A stretch of 64,000 nt of DNA, from assembly GCA_002725995.1 (NCBI GenBank), contig PBRQ01000017.1:62641-126640 (forward strand), read 5' to 3'. Positions 1 through 7,832 of the stretch are shown in pieces. The first letter of the stretch is position 1, and the number at the start of each line of letters is the position of its first letter. The translations under genes were made by a program, and so were the position numbers. A model generated the notes under the pieces. It was not told the DNA's origin. It was given only the letters and a program-made list of their open reading frames with translations, and did not search any database. Source of the stretch: Gammaproteobacteria bacterium (GTDB lineage Bacteria; Pseudomonadota; Gammaproteobacteria; Pseudomonadales; Azotimanducaceae).

Positions 1-53
1 CCGTGTCAGCCTTCGTCCAACTAGGAAATCCATCCCTTCATGGAACAAATAGT

Positions 54-164
54 ATGTCACCAAGACTTCTTATCAAACAAGCCATAATCGTATCAGTCGT
101 GCTGCTGCAGGCAGCCTGTGTAGTTTTAGTAGATAGCAATACGCTGGCCGTCCAACCGGTCTAA
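54..164 (+). CDS. small putative lipoprotein, 36 aa
   Basis: A 36-codon frame begins at ATG 54 and ends with TAA. The product has a short basic N-terminus (MSPRLLIK), a hydrophobic run and a lipobox-like LQAAC around residues 18-22, followed by only 14 residues. This is the look of a very small lipoprotein of the entericidin or peptide-lipoprotein kind, but I recognise no family. The Shine-Dalgarno is weak (atggaacaaat). It sits 147 bp ahead of the TPR gene on the same strand. It could be a chance frame. Confidence 0.35.
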   Translation: MSPRLLIKQAIIVSVVLLQAACVVLVDSNTLAVQPV

Positions 165-310
165 AGAGATACTAAGGTTCGCACCGAGTGCTTGCACAGA
201 ACATTTTCATTTTCCACAATGTCCACTACCATAGTGCCTTATTAAGCAATCCCAAAAATACCAAAAAGTATGAAACCAAACCGCGAAACTATAGTAAAAG
301 AGGGCGCCTA

Positions 311-1474
311 ATGTACCAATGGTTTCTTCCAGTATTGATACTGTTGCTCGGTTCATTCCAAGCACAATCGAGTCAGGAATTTCCCTGGGCAGAAATAGCC
401 ACTCTGAAAGTAAAGGGAACGGAGCTGCGTTTACGGGGAGACTTCGCCGGGGCGAACCGGGTATCCAGACAGCTGAAAGAAACCTATCCTGACCTGGGAA
501 TCGGGTATGCCTTCAACTTGAATACACTCGTAACGCAACTTTCCTGGGACGAGCAACAAACTCGCTTCGACAAGGATATCCTGCAGGATGCAGAGAAAAC
601 GCTTTCCATTTGCAGGAAACAGATTGACTCTGATCAAGGGGACTATCGCGCTCACTATCTGTGCGGGCAGGCTCATTTTGCACTTACTTATCTGCATGCA
701 CTTCGTGGTAACTACTATCGTGCCGGTACCAATGGTTCAAAGACCATTTCCAGCCTGGAGCAGGCTCTCAAAATCAATCCTGAGTTGACCGATGCAAAAA
801 TGCACCTGGGTGTCTCCTACTACTATGCTGACAATCTACCCTCATATATTAAGGTCTTCAGCAAGCTGCTCTGGTTTATCCCGACGGGCAATTCTGACAA
901 GAGCCTGCCGTACGTCAGGGAAGTAGCCAAAAAGGGGAAATATTTCAAAGACGTTGCCAAGTATCTCTATGCCAGCATCCTGATAGAAGGTGACGATGAG
1001 GAAAGGTTAGCTACCGGTACGACCCTATTGCAGGAGCTCGTTTCCTCATACCCTGAAAACAGCCGGTTCCAGCTGCGATATATTTCTCAGCTGGGAGCAA
1101 CCGGGAGACACGAACAATCATTGAATGCAGCGGATACATTTATCGCCACGGATGAACAATACAAACGGGATCCTGTAGATATCGACCTTGCGAGATTGTG
1201 GGTTACACGAGATCTCCTCAACCTGAAGCAGGTAAAGAAAGCCATAGTCACATTCAATGAAATTACGCGGCAGGTCTCATTTCCCGCCTGGGGGCGCGCC
1301 TGGTATCTGCTCACCCATGCCCAAATCAGCGACCTGCAAAAGCAAAGAAATATGGCAAAGAACCTCTACAACAGGGTCATCAAGCTGCACGAAAAGTACC
1401 CCAGCAGTACCATTCTTAGTTTGGCACGTGCTGGCTTGAATCAACCATTCACCCTCACCGAGCCACCACTATGA
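311..1474 (+). CDS. exported TPR-repeat protein
   Basis: The product is 387 aa. I chose ATG 311 because it follows a gagg Shine-Dalgarno at about 299-303 and begins a clean signal peptide (MYQWFLPVLILLLGSFQAQS); the frame is open further upstream to GTG 188 but that extension is not protein-like. After the signal come helical tetratricopeptide-type units, for example around SLEQALKINPELTDAKMHLG and a second group near the C-terminus (ARLWVTRDLLNLKQVKKA). It probably acts in the periplasm as a binding scaffold; the partner is unknown. Its last 6 bp overlap the convergent lipoprotein gene. Confidence 0.7.
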   Translation: MYQWFLPVLILLLGSFQAQSSQEFPWAEIATLKVKGTELRLRGDFAGANRVSRQLKETYPDLGIGYAFNLNTLVTQLSWDEQQTRFDKDILQDAEKTLSICRKQIDSDQGDYRAHYLCGQAHFALTYLHALRGNYYRAGTNGSKTISSLEQALKINPELTDAKMHLGVSYYYADNLPSYIKVFSKLLWFIPTGNSDKSLPYVREVAKKGKYFKDVAKYLYASILIEGDDEERLATGTTLLQELVSSYPENSRFQLRYISQLGATGRHEQSLNAADTFIATDEQYKRDPVDIDLARLWVTRDLLNLKQVKKAIVTFNEITRQVSFPAWGRAWYLLTHAQISDLQKQRNMAKNLYNRVIKLHEKYPSSTILSLARAGLNQPFTLTEPPL

Positions 1475-2557
1475 TTCCCTCTCTGCAGCATAAATTTCAC
1501 GCAGCAGACGCCGCCACTCTATATATTGCGCCCGAAGGGATCCATTTAACCTGACCACTGTCCCTTCAAGCTCCGTCACCGTTGGAGATATTTCCGCATC
1601 GAAGGAAGCTGCCATTTCCCTCAATGAATCCTCGTTCATTTTTGATTCTCTATAGGTCCTGTAGACTTTCTCCATCGATGTCCAACTACCTTTCTGGGAC
1701 CGGGCTCTTAGAGAGCCAGCCTGTTCAATCTTCTTGCTGTATTCGATCAGCTCAAAGCTATACCTCCGCCAATAGGCGTAGGCCAGTTGCATCTTTTTGT
1801 GGAAATTCTCGAACTGTTCATCAACTGTATCGATATAGGTGTACTCACTTTCCCGAATCTTCTTCGCTCGCGCATAGATAGCGTCATCGCGTGCTGGCAA
1901 CCCCGTCACCTGCGATACTCCACTACTAGTTTCTGCCAGATGCCCTGCAAATGCCTTTGGAGATAGAGCGATTGCATAGCGCAACATAGCAGTATCAAGA
2001 ATTTGAGCTAGTTCCATCTCTCCCAGACCCGAACGCACCACATACATATCGTTAGAAATCTTGTTAAAAATATCCTGGAAAGGTTCCACTAGATTCTTTA
2101 TATCAAAGTCGTAACCGTGATCTATAGCTGAATCCGTATATTCCTGATCCACCCATACTCGACCAGTACTATCGGATACACGCACATGTAGTTTCAATTC
2201 AACACCGTTGGACAATACTATTTCAGCAGTCACGAGGACTTCAGCCGTAGGGTCTTGTTCCGGGACGACACGTACGGCTCCCCAATGCCCCGATTCGACC
2301 AGTGTTTCCCTTAAGGCAAACGGCAAATAGTCTGCCTCCGCTGATCGAACTGGCGAAAACACTTTTTCTCCAAAGGCTTTTCCCCCGTCACTCACGCCCC
2401 TGGAAAAAACAATAACACTGACATTCAGCGGAGGGTTCTGAGCCACATTTGCCCGAATGAGCCCCACGGTTTCAGGCTGCAATTCCACAACGGGTGGTGA
2501 GGTACAGGAGACCATACTCAGCAGCCATACAATGAATAGTAATTTCAGGAGCATCAT
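1469..2557 (-). CDS. putative lipoprotein of unknown function
   Basis: The 362-aa product starts with a lipoprotein signal, MMLLKLLFIVWLLSMVSC, with lipobox SMVSC and the lipidated Cys at residue 18. ATG 2557 is preferred over the longer frame from 2620 because it lies 5 bp after the stop of the upstream lipoprotein gene and starts the signal directly. The first part (VGLIRANVAQNPPLNVSVIVFSRG) resembles proteins that assemble a small periplasmic beta domain; the C-terminal half is helical and probably coiled coil, ending in a charged segment. The two adjacent lipoprotein genes likely form an operon. No family is recognised with confidence. Confidence 0.65.
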   Translation of the reverse strand: MMLLKLLFIVWLLSMVSCTSPPVVELQPETVGLIRANVAQNPPLNVSVIVFSRGVSDGGKAFGEKVFSPVRSAEADYLPFALRETLVESGHWGAVRVVPEQDPTAEVLVTAEIVLSNGVELKLHVRVSDSTGRVWVDQEYTDSAIDHGYDFDIKNLVEPFQDIFNKISNDMYVVRSGLGEMELAQILDTAMLRYAIALSPKAFAGHLAETSSGVSQVTGLPARDDAIYARAKKIRESEYTYIDTVDEQFENFHKKMQLAYAYWRRYSFELIEYSKKIEQAGSLRARSQKGSWTSMEKVYRTYRESKMNEDSLREMAASFDAEISPTVTELEGTVVRLNGSLRAQYIEWRRLLREIYAAERES

Positions 2558-2561
2558 GGTC

Positions 2562-3293
2562 TTAATTGGATGTGCCCAGCCTGCAGGTTTTCTTCTTGGC
2601 AAGGCTGTACTCGCATTCATACATTCCCTTGCCTAGCTCGAACGGCATATACACTCGATTCAAAGTGAACAGCTGGTTTATCGCGGTAGAGCCAACTGTT
2701 GTAGCAACGTTTAGTCGCTTTCCATTCCCAGACAGGACAAGGCGGTGTTGAACCAAAAGTCCCTCGGGAAGAGAAACTTCAAATATGAGCTGATTGTCCT
2801 GCCAGCCACAGGATTCCCTACCGAGCAGGCTCTGGAATTGCTCATTTCCTAGAAAATCACATGTTAGCGCGAACTCCCCTTCCCGCTGTACAACGATGTT
2901 TTCAAGGGATTGCTCGATGGTTAGCACTGTCGGGCGCGATATTATTTCCGCCAGCCTGCCGAGATTTACCACCCCCTGCAATGCGTTTATTGTTGCCTCA
3001 CTTACGGGCGTGGAGGGTATCCTGCCGCTTCTTACCTGATCCCTTTGTACTGCTAATCGTTGCTGTATTTGGCTCCTCGTGACTTCGTAAAGAAAACGAA
3101 GTTTGTCGTTGGGGTTTTCACTCAACTCGTAATCAAGTTCCCAGGAACCCGAAAAGTCTGCCAGCCCGACGCTCTGCAGGTCAGTTTGCTTCTGGCTTGC
3201 ACATCCACTAAGGACAAGCGCAAGGCCTAACAGTATGGCAATATGTGTTCCTGTTACATACATCAGTAGCGAATCAGCACGATAATCCATCAT
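2562..3293 (-). CDS. putative lipoprotein of unknown function
   Basis: The product is up to 243 aa with lipobox LVLSGC. Two ATGs are possible, at 3293 and 3263; the second gives a tighter signal peptide (MYVTGTHIAILLGLALVLSGC). A TATAAT box at 3297-3302 on the minus strand just before ATG 3293 would place transcription start about at the first ATG, which also favours 3263. The mature part contains SGSWELDYELSENPNDK, reminiscent of lipocalin/META-type domains, and a late Cys-rich tail (MYECEY, KKTCRLG). It is followed after 4 bp by a second lipoprotein gene. Confidence 0.65.
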   Translation of the reverse strand: MMDYRADSLLMYVTGTHIAILLGLALVLSGCASQKQTDLQSVGLADFSGSWELDYELSENPNDKLRFLYEVTRSQIQQRLAVQRDQVRSGRIPSTPVSEATINALQGVVNLGRLAEIISRPTVLTIEQSLENIVVQREGEFALTCDFLGNEQFQSLLGRESCGWQDNQLIFEVSLPEGLLVQHRLVLSGNGKRLNVATTVGSTAINQLFTLNRVYMPFELGKGMYECEYSLAKKKTCRLGTSN

Positions 3294-3479
3294 ATATTAT
3301 ACGTTTTGATCGGGAAGAACCGTCGAGATGTTCTCAGAAGGCTATAAATGACAATGGACAGACATTTGTAGACCTCGAGAAAATCCCTTTTGGTCAGTGC
3401 CCCAACTAGGAACAAGTCACATGATGGAATGTCTCAGTATACTCATGTATAAATTGACTGTCTGGGAAGGAGGTCAGTG

Positions 3480-4094
3480 TTGAAACAGCTTTATTTTGTT
3501 CGTCATGGACAGACTGAGTGGAATGCAATTAGGAGAATGCAGGGGCATCAAAATTCAGACCTCAGTGATCTTGGAAAGCAGCAGGCAGATGTGAATGGTA
3601 AGCTCTTATCAGACTTCAATATCCAGACCTTGTACGTTTCTCCCCTGGGCCGTACCCGCCAGACAGCAGAAATCATCAACAATCACCTAAACCTGACGCC
3701 CTTTTTCGACGAGCGTATCAAGGAATGGGATTGTGGTGACTGGAGTGGTCACCACTATGATGATGTCACCAGCAACTGGGCCGAGGAGTGGCAGGCACTA
3801 ATGTCTGACAGGTTCAATTATCGGGGACCGAACTGTGAAAATTTCCCTGATATGCGCGGTCGTGTAATCCCATTTCTAGAAGAGCTGCAGGTACAGGATG
3901 AACAAAATATTACCATTATTTCCCACGGCATGATTGGCCGTGTCATGATGTCATACCTACTTGAATTTGATGAGCAGCAGTCCGTTAGCTTCCAGCAACC
4001 CAATGATGTGGTTTTTCGGGTTACTCTGGATGAGGACGCTAAGGAGCTTTGTCATTTTATCGGCGGCGATGGCCCCTACCCAGGAGCGACCTGA
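3480..4094 (+). CDS. histidine phosphatase superfamily protein
   Basis: The 204-aa product belongs to the phosphoglycerate mutase/acid phosphatase superfamily. The catalytic RHG motif is near the N-terminus (LYFVRHGQTEWN), followed by the usual LSDLGKQQA and the arginine-rich YVSPLGRTRQTAEII; the second catalytic His is in IISHGMIGRV. An exceptionally strong AAGGAGGT at 3467-3474 decides the start: it leaves only 2 nt to the GTG at 3477 but 5 nt to the TTG at 3480, so TTG 3480 is the better initiator. It probably hydrolyses a small phosphate ester; the substrate cannot be read from the sequence. CaiB-type CoA-transferase gene follows 68 bp downstream. Confidence 0.85.
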   Translation: MKQLYFVRHGQTEWNAIRRMQGHQNSDLSDLGKQQADVNGKLLSDFNIQTLYVSPLGRTRQTAEIINNHLNLTPFFDERIKEWDCGDWSGHHYDDVTSNWAEEWQALMSDRFNYRGPNCENFPDMRGRVIPFLEELQVQDEQNITIISHGMIGRVMMSYLLEFDEQQSVSFQQPNDVVFRVTLDEDAKELCHFIGGDGPYPGAT

Positions 4095-4162
4095 TTGTTT
4101 TAGCAGACATCTCCAAAAGGGTACACTCCGCGGCAGTAACTTCAACTTAGGAGACACCAACA

Positions 4163-5338
4163 ATGAACTATCCTCTTGAAGGATTGAAGGTCCTTGATTT
4201 CTCGAGAGTTCTAGCCGGCCCGTTCGCGGGCAGGATGCTCAGCGACCTTGGTGCAGATGTCATCAAAATTGAACCTCCTGATGGTGACATGACACGATTC
4301 TGGGGTCGTGAAATCGCCAATATCCCCGGCTACTTCCACCAGCAGAATGCGGGCAAACGGAATATCTGCATCGATCTGAAGGCGGATGGTGCCCTTGACC
4401 TAGTTAACCAGCTGGTTGCCAATACCGACATACTGATCGAGAACTACCGGCCAGATGTTATGCCACGCCTAGGTCTTGGGTATGATCAACTAAAAGAGAT
4501 CAATTCTCGACTGGTAATGTTATCAATCACAGGTTTTGGTCATAAGGGCCCCGAATCCCACCGTGCCGCATTCGCGCCCATAGTTCATGCCGAAGCAGGG
4601 CTGCTCCACCGCAATGCTCAAAGAACCCAGTTGCCCTATCACGACCTGCCCGTCTCAGTAGCAGATACCAACGCCTCTTTACACGGTCTGGTTGGGCTCC
4701 TGTCAGCAATCATCATGAGGGAAAAGACAGGTCTTGGTCAGCATATTGATATCGCCATGATTGATGCGACGGTGGCAACTGATGATCAACTGCAATACAA
4801 CCTTGAAGATGCCGAGGATACTGGGCCTCTGCCTAACTCTATCTGGGAAACCGGCTTTGGCCCGGTGCTCATATCAAATGATTTCAGGCTGCTTTTCCGC
4901 AACCTTACCGCGATACTCGGCATGCCCGATCCATCCAATTCAGAAATGGATCTCCCCGAGAAAATTCGAGTCAGACGTGAGACTACCGTCGAGTTCATCA
5001 AAAACTTCGATAGCCGAGACGAATTTGAGACTGCGATGAAACAGATCAATGCAGCCTGGGGAGAAGTGCGTGACCCTGCAACCCTGGCCGATCAAACAAC
5101 GATCGCAGCACGGGGAGCAATTATCGAGATTGATGACCGGGCAGGCGGCACACGCCCCATCACTCAATCTCCCTACCGGTTTTCAGATGCTAAAAGCGGC
5201 GTGCGTGGTCTTACGGCCCATCGGGGAGAACACAACCAGGAAGTCCTGAGCGAATGGCTTGGCACTACTCCGGCGGATACCGAGAAAATGCTAGCAGCAG
5301 GTGTTCTCCATTTTGATCCAGACTGGAAGCATCACTGA
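4163..5338 (+). CDS. CaiB/BaiF family CoA-transferase
   Basis: The 391-aa product is a class III CoA-transferase, which moves CoA between carboxylic acids through an aspartyl-CoA mixed anhydride. The N-terminal signature LEGLKVLDFSRVLAGPFAG and LGADVIKIEPPDGD are typical, and Asp168 in PVSVADTNASLHG is at the place of the catalytic aspartate. RBS ttaggag precedes ATG 4163. Length matches the family (about 390-410). The gene opens the catabolic region, so a role in activating or recycling an organic acid is likely; which acid is not deducible. The last third is slightly divergent from typical members. Confidence 0.88.
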   Translation: MNYPLEGLKVLDFSRVLAGPFAGRMLSDLGADVIKIEPPDGDMTRFWGREIANIPGYFHQQNAGKRNICIDLKADGALDLVNQLVANTDILIENYRPDVMPRLGLGYDQLKEINSRLVMLSITGFGHKGPESHRAAFAPIVHAEAGLLHRNAQRTQLPYHDLPVSVADTNASLHGLVGLLSAIIMREKTGLGQHIDIAMIDATVATDDQLQYNLEDAEDTGPLPNSIWETGFGPVLISNDFRLLFRNLTAILGMPDPSNSEMDLPEKIRVRRETTVEFIKNFDSRDEFETAMKQINAAWGEVRDPATLADQTTIAARGAIIEIDDRAGGTRPITQSPYRFSDAKSGVRGLTAHRGEHNQEVLSEWLGTTPADTEKMLAAGVLHFDPDWKHH

Positions 5339-5371
5339 CGACCCCTCATTACTCGTGTTTCCCCGTATGAA

Positions 5372-6499
5372 CTACTTGCTTGGGTTGATCAGATATTTTT
5401 CACCTGTCGCCTGAAGGCCGTAAACAGCGATGGCTTCCCTGGAAAGTGCTTCTGCCAGGGATACCTCCCTGGTGTAGCTGCTGGCAAAAGTTGTTTTTAC
5501 TTCCGCCGCAACCCGCTGGCGAAGTTCCTCCGCAGCTTGAGGACCAATTTTCACCAGAAACGGCGTCAATAACCAGCCACCTATTCCCCAGGCCATGCCG
5601 AAGGAACGGTTGAAGGTCGTTGGTGAGCGGTCTAGGCCACCATAGATATATAACTGCTTGTGGACAGTTGAGCCATAGCGTGAAAATTCCTTTGCCGTCT
5701 TGTTAGCTGCAACCTCCATTGCAGTAAGAATCTGACCACCAAGTTTTCCGCCACCCGTAGCATCAAATGCCAATGTCGCACCAGTTGCCACCAGCGCCTC
5801 GACCAGGTCCTCCATAAAGGTTGGCTCAGAAGAATTACAGACATGCTTCGCGCCAATATCTCTTAGCAAACCAACATGTTCCGACTTGCGAACTATGTTG
5901 ACGAGTTCAACACCATCCTTGATACAGATCTTGTTCAACATCTGCCCAAGGTTGGAGGCAGCGGCGGTATGAACCAGTGCCGTGTACCCCTCAAGGCGCA
6001 TGGTTTCCACCATGCCAAGAGCTGTTAAAGGATTAACAAAACAGGAAGCACCCTCTGCAGGTGTTACGCCTTCGCGCATAAGCAGGCACTGTTTAGCCTT
6101 GATGCACCTGTACTGCGCATACATGGCTCCGCCAAGAATTGCGACCGTTTTACCCATCAACGCCTGGGCGATCTCTGAATTTCCCGCTTTAACGACAACA
6201 CCCGCACCTTCATTACCGGCGGGCAAGGATTGTCCAACCCTTGCAGCCAATGCACGCATTATATTGTCGGGGATATCGGCAGTCACCACGGGCCGACCTT
6301 CACTTCCGGATATCTTGGCCGACGCTATATCAGCCATGCCAAACAACATGCCAAGGTCGGACGGGTTAATTGGGGAGGCTTCTACCCGAACCAGGACCTC
6401 GTCCTTCTTCGGCTCGGGAATGGGCACATCCACGAGGCTGATTTCAAGCGTGCCTTCCTTCTTTATTTCAGAACGTAACTCCAATGCTGTTTCTGTCAT
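5372..6499 (-). CDS. MDR-family zinc-independent alcohol dehydrogenase/quinone reductase
   Basis: The 375-aa protein is a medium-chain dehydrogenase/reductase. The N-terminal GroES-like fold contains EVLVRVEASPINPSDLGML and GNEGAGVVVKAG; the Rossmann part contains LVHTAAASNLGQMLNKI, a variant of the AxxGxxG nucleotide-binding turn. The structural-zinc cysteines of classical alcohol dehydrogenases are absent, so it should be a quinone- or enoyl-reductase-like member using NAD(P)H. It is divergent from the selenoprotein gene, sharing a 172-bp spacer with it, and convergent with the CoA-transferase gene (33 bp apart). Confidence 0.82.
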   Translation of the reverse strand: MTETALELRSEIKKEGTLEISLVDVPIPEPKKDEVLVRVEASPINPSDLGMLFGMADIASAKISGSEGRPVVTADIPDNIMRALAARVGQSLPAGNEGAGVVVKAGNSEIAQALMGKTVAILGGAMYAQYRCIKAKQCLLMREGVTPAEGASCFVNPLTALGMVETMRLEGYTALVHTAAASNLGQMLNKICIKDGVELVNIVRKSEHVGLLRDIGAKHVCNSSEPTFMEDLVEALVATGATLAFDATGGGKLGGQILTAMEVAANKTAKEFSRYGSTVHKQLYIYGGLDRSPTTFNRSFGMAWGIGGWLLTPFLVKIGPQAAEELRQRVAAEVKTTFASSYTREVSLAEALSREAIAVYGLQATGEKYLINPSK

Positions 6500-6671
6500 T
6501 GTTCTCTCTCTTCCGATTATCCAGCCGGCATACTATGCCAAGGACAGGCGCATTGCCATAAGTCGCCACGAGTAATCAGCAAGATCTAATGCCCAGGCTG
6601 ATGGGCTAAAGAATTTTTGCAAATCGATCAAGGCTCGCTGATAATTCATACAAACCAATCAGGATCAGACC

Positions 6672-7016
6672 ATGGCCAAGATAATTGACTGGTACTATTT
6701 TCGAAAGGGATGAACCAGCTGCACTAAAGCATCCAAGTTTTTGGAAGCACGTAATATCGATATAAAGGAAACGGTGCCCGCCAGCCGAAAACTTCAGGCT
6801 GAGGATTCGAAGGAGCTGCTCTTGTCAGCCAGTAAGCTCATTACCATCAAGGGTAAGAAAGTCAGTTTTTTCAAGGGTGGCAGAGAGACGACAGAGGAAG
6901 CTGTTGCTTCGATGCTGGGTCCCACGGGTAACATGCGGGCGCCCACGATTCGAATGGGCAAGACCCTCATCGTCGGTTTTAACGAAGCGATTCTTGCAGA
7001 CCAGTTTGGAGCCTAG
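6672..7016 (+). CDS. ArsC/Spx-like thioredoxin-fold selenoprotein (in-frame UGA = Sec14)
   Basis: The frame from ATG 6672 (AGGA at 6661, 7 nt spacing) reads MAKIIDWYYFRKG, then TGA at 6711-6713, then TSCTKASKFLEARN and on without interruption to TAG 7014. Reading UGA as selenocysteine gives a 114-aa protein with a UxxC redox pair (Sec14, Cys17) exactly where thioredoxin-fold ArsC-like proteins carry CxxC. The C-terminal part (MLGPTGNMRAPTIRMGKTLIVGFNE) has the cis-Pro region of this fold and matches my memory of the ArsC family (seleno)protein group. A hairpin with G-starting loop lies 23 nt past the UGA. Without recoding only a 13-residue peptide or an N-terminally truncated protein lacking the active site would result. 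No Sec machinery gene is in the window. Confidence 0.8.
6729..6748 (+). promoter_or_regulatory. bSECIS-like hairpin downstream of UGA
   Basis: Directly after the in-frame UGA (6711-6713) the sequence folds as UCCAA (6732-6736), loop GUUU (6737-6740), UUGGA (6741-6745), extended by G6729-C6748 and C6730-G6747 across an A-A mismatch. The first loop base is G and lies 23 nt after the UGA. This fits the published description of bacterial SECIS elements: a short apical loop with a G in the first two positions, 16-37 nt from the UGA. That the hairpin binds SelB is inference. Confidence 0.6.
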
Positions 7017-7046
7017 CAGGTTGCCGCTTGAGCAGCTTAGCCAGAT

Positions 7047-7562
7047 TCAGCTGTCGCTCAAACCCCCTTCACCGTATCGGTCGGCTGGTCCTGATCCTTC
7101 TGGGCCGAGTCGGCCACCATCACCGAGATGACCTCTCCCCGGTACGTGGTTTACCTCTACACGCGTGCCACCAGGATCTTCAAATAGTATGGAATAGTAT
7201 CCTGGAGCAAACTCTGAACCATCCTCCGGCCCATGAATGATTTTTGCTTCGAGCTCCCCATCGATGAAATCAAAAATCTCATCAACATCGGTTTTGGATC
7301 GAGCACGAAAACAAAAGTGATGCAGGCCTGGCCGGTCCTGGTTAAACGCCTCATTTGCATTTTCTTCCGGAACACCTCTGATCAGAATACCGGTGCGGCT
7401 GCCAATGCAGTAGAGAACGGGCAACACGCCGGGAGCACCCTCATTCTTGAGCAGGGTTTTCATTTCGAGGAAATGACACAGTCTTTCCCAGAACGGAAGG
7501 CACTGATCCGGGTTCCTTACCGTAAGCTGAATATGTGCAATACCATTAACTTCAACAGTCAT
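7047..7562 (-). CDS. VOC (glyoxalase/bleomycin-resistance fold) family protein
   Basis: The 171-aa product shows the paired beta-alpha-beta-beta-beta modules of the vicinal oxygen chelate fold. Likely metal ligands are His10 (GIAHIQLTV), a His in PGLHHFCFRA and Glu in GGTRVEVNHV. The family includes lactoylglutathione lyases, methylmalonyl-CoA epimerases and extradiol dioxygenases; the sequence does not settle which. The last 25 or so residues are Gly/Pro-rich and lie outside the domain. It converges on the selenoprotein gene with 30 bp between stops. Confidence 0.8.
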   Translation of the reverse strand: MTVEVNGIAHIQLTVRNPDQCLPFWERLCHFLEMKTLLKNEGAPGVLPVLYCIGSRTGILIRGVPEENANEAFNQDRPGLHHFCFRARSKTDVDEIFDFIDGELEAKIIHGPEDGSEFAPGYYSILFEDPGGTRVEVNHVPGRGHLGDGGRLGPEGSGPADRYGEGGLSDS

Positions 7563-7757
7563 CTCATTTCCTTTTTCTAAATTTCTGATCCAGACGTTCC
7601 TGGACTACCTCTTTCCATCCACTTTAATCACCACCTATCCAGACCTGAGAACCAGATGCTCTCCAGCTTCCAGGCAACACGTATTCTTTACCCAACCAAT
7701 AGGTGAAGTATTGGAATATATTAGTATCCAATTATTCCATTATCTTCTTCATTAAGC

Positions 7758-7818
7758 ATTGGTAAATTTCGCTCCGAACTGAGGACAAGTGTCTTCTCGA
7801 TAAAACGAATTTACCAAT
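7758..7818 (+). promoter_or_regulatory. long inverted repeat in aceA leader
   Basis: ATTGGTAAATTTCG at 7758-7771 and CGAATTTACCAAT at 7806-7818 are near-perfect inverted copies (11 paired bases plus CG, one bulged T). The right arm ends just before the Shine-Dalgarno-like gtgaga and 14 bp before ATG 7833. It can be either a stem in the mRNA leader that affects ribosome access or two half-sites of a looping repressor. The rest of the 7563-7832 spacer is AT-rich with no gene. Confidence 0.5.
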
Positions 7819-7832
7819 AGTGAGAACATGAT

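Noticed and set aside
6741-7016. TTG 6741 as the start of a 91-aa protein
   Set aside because: It would begin in the middle of the fold, lacks a Shine-Dalgarno and drops the redox site that the upstream frame supplies.
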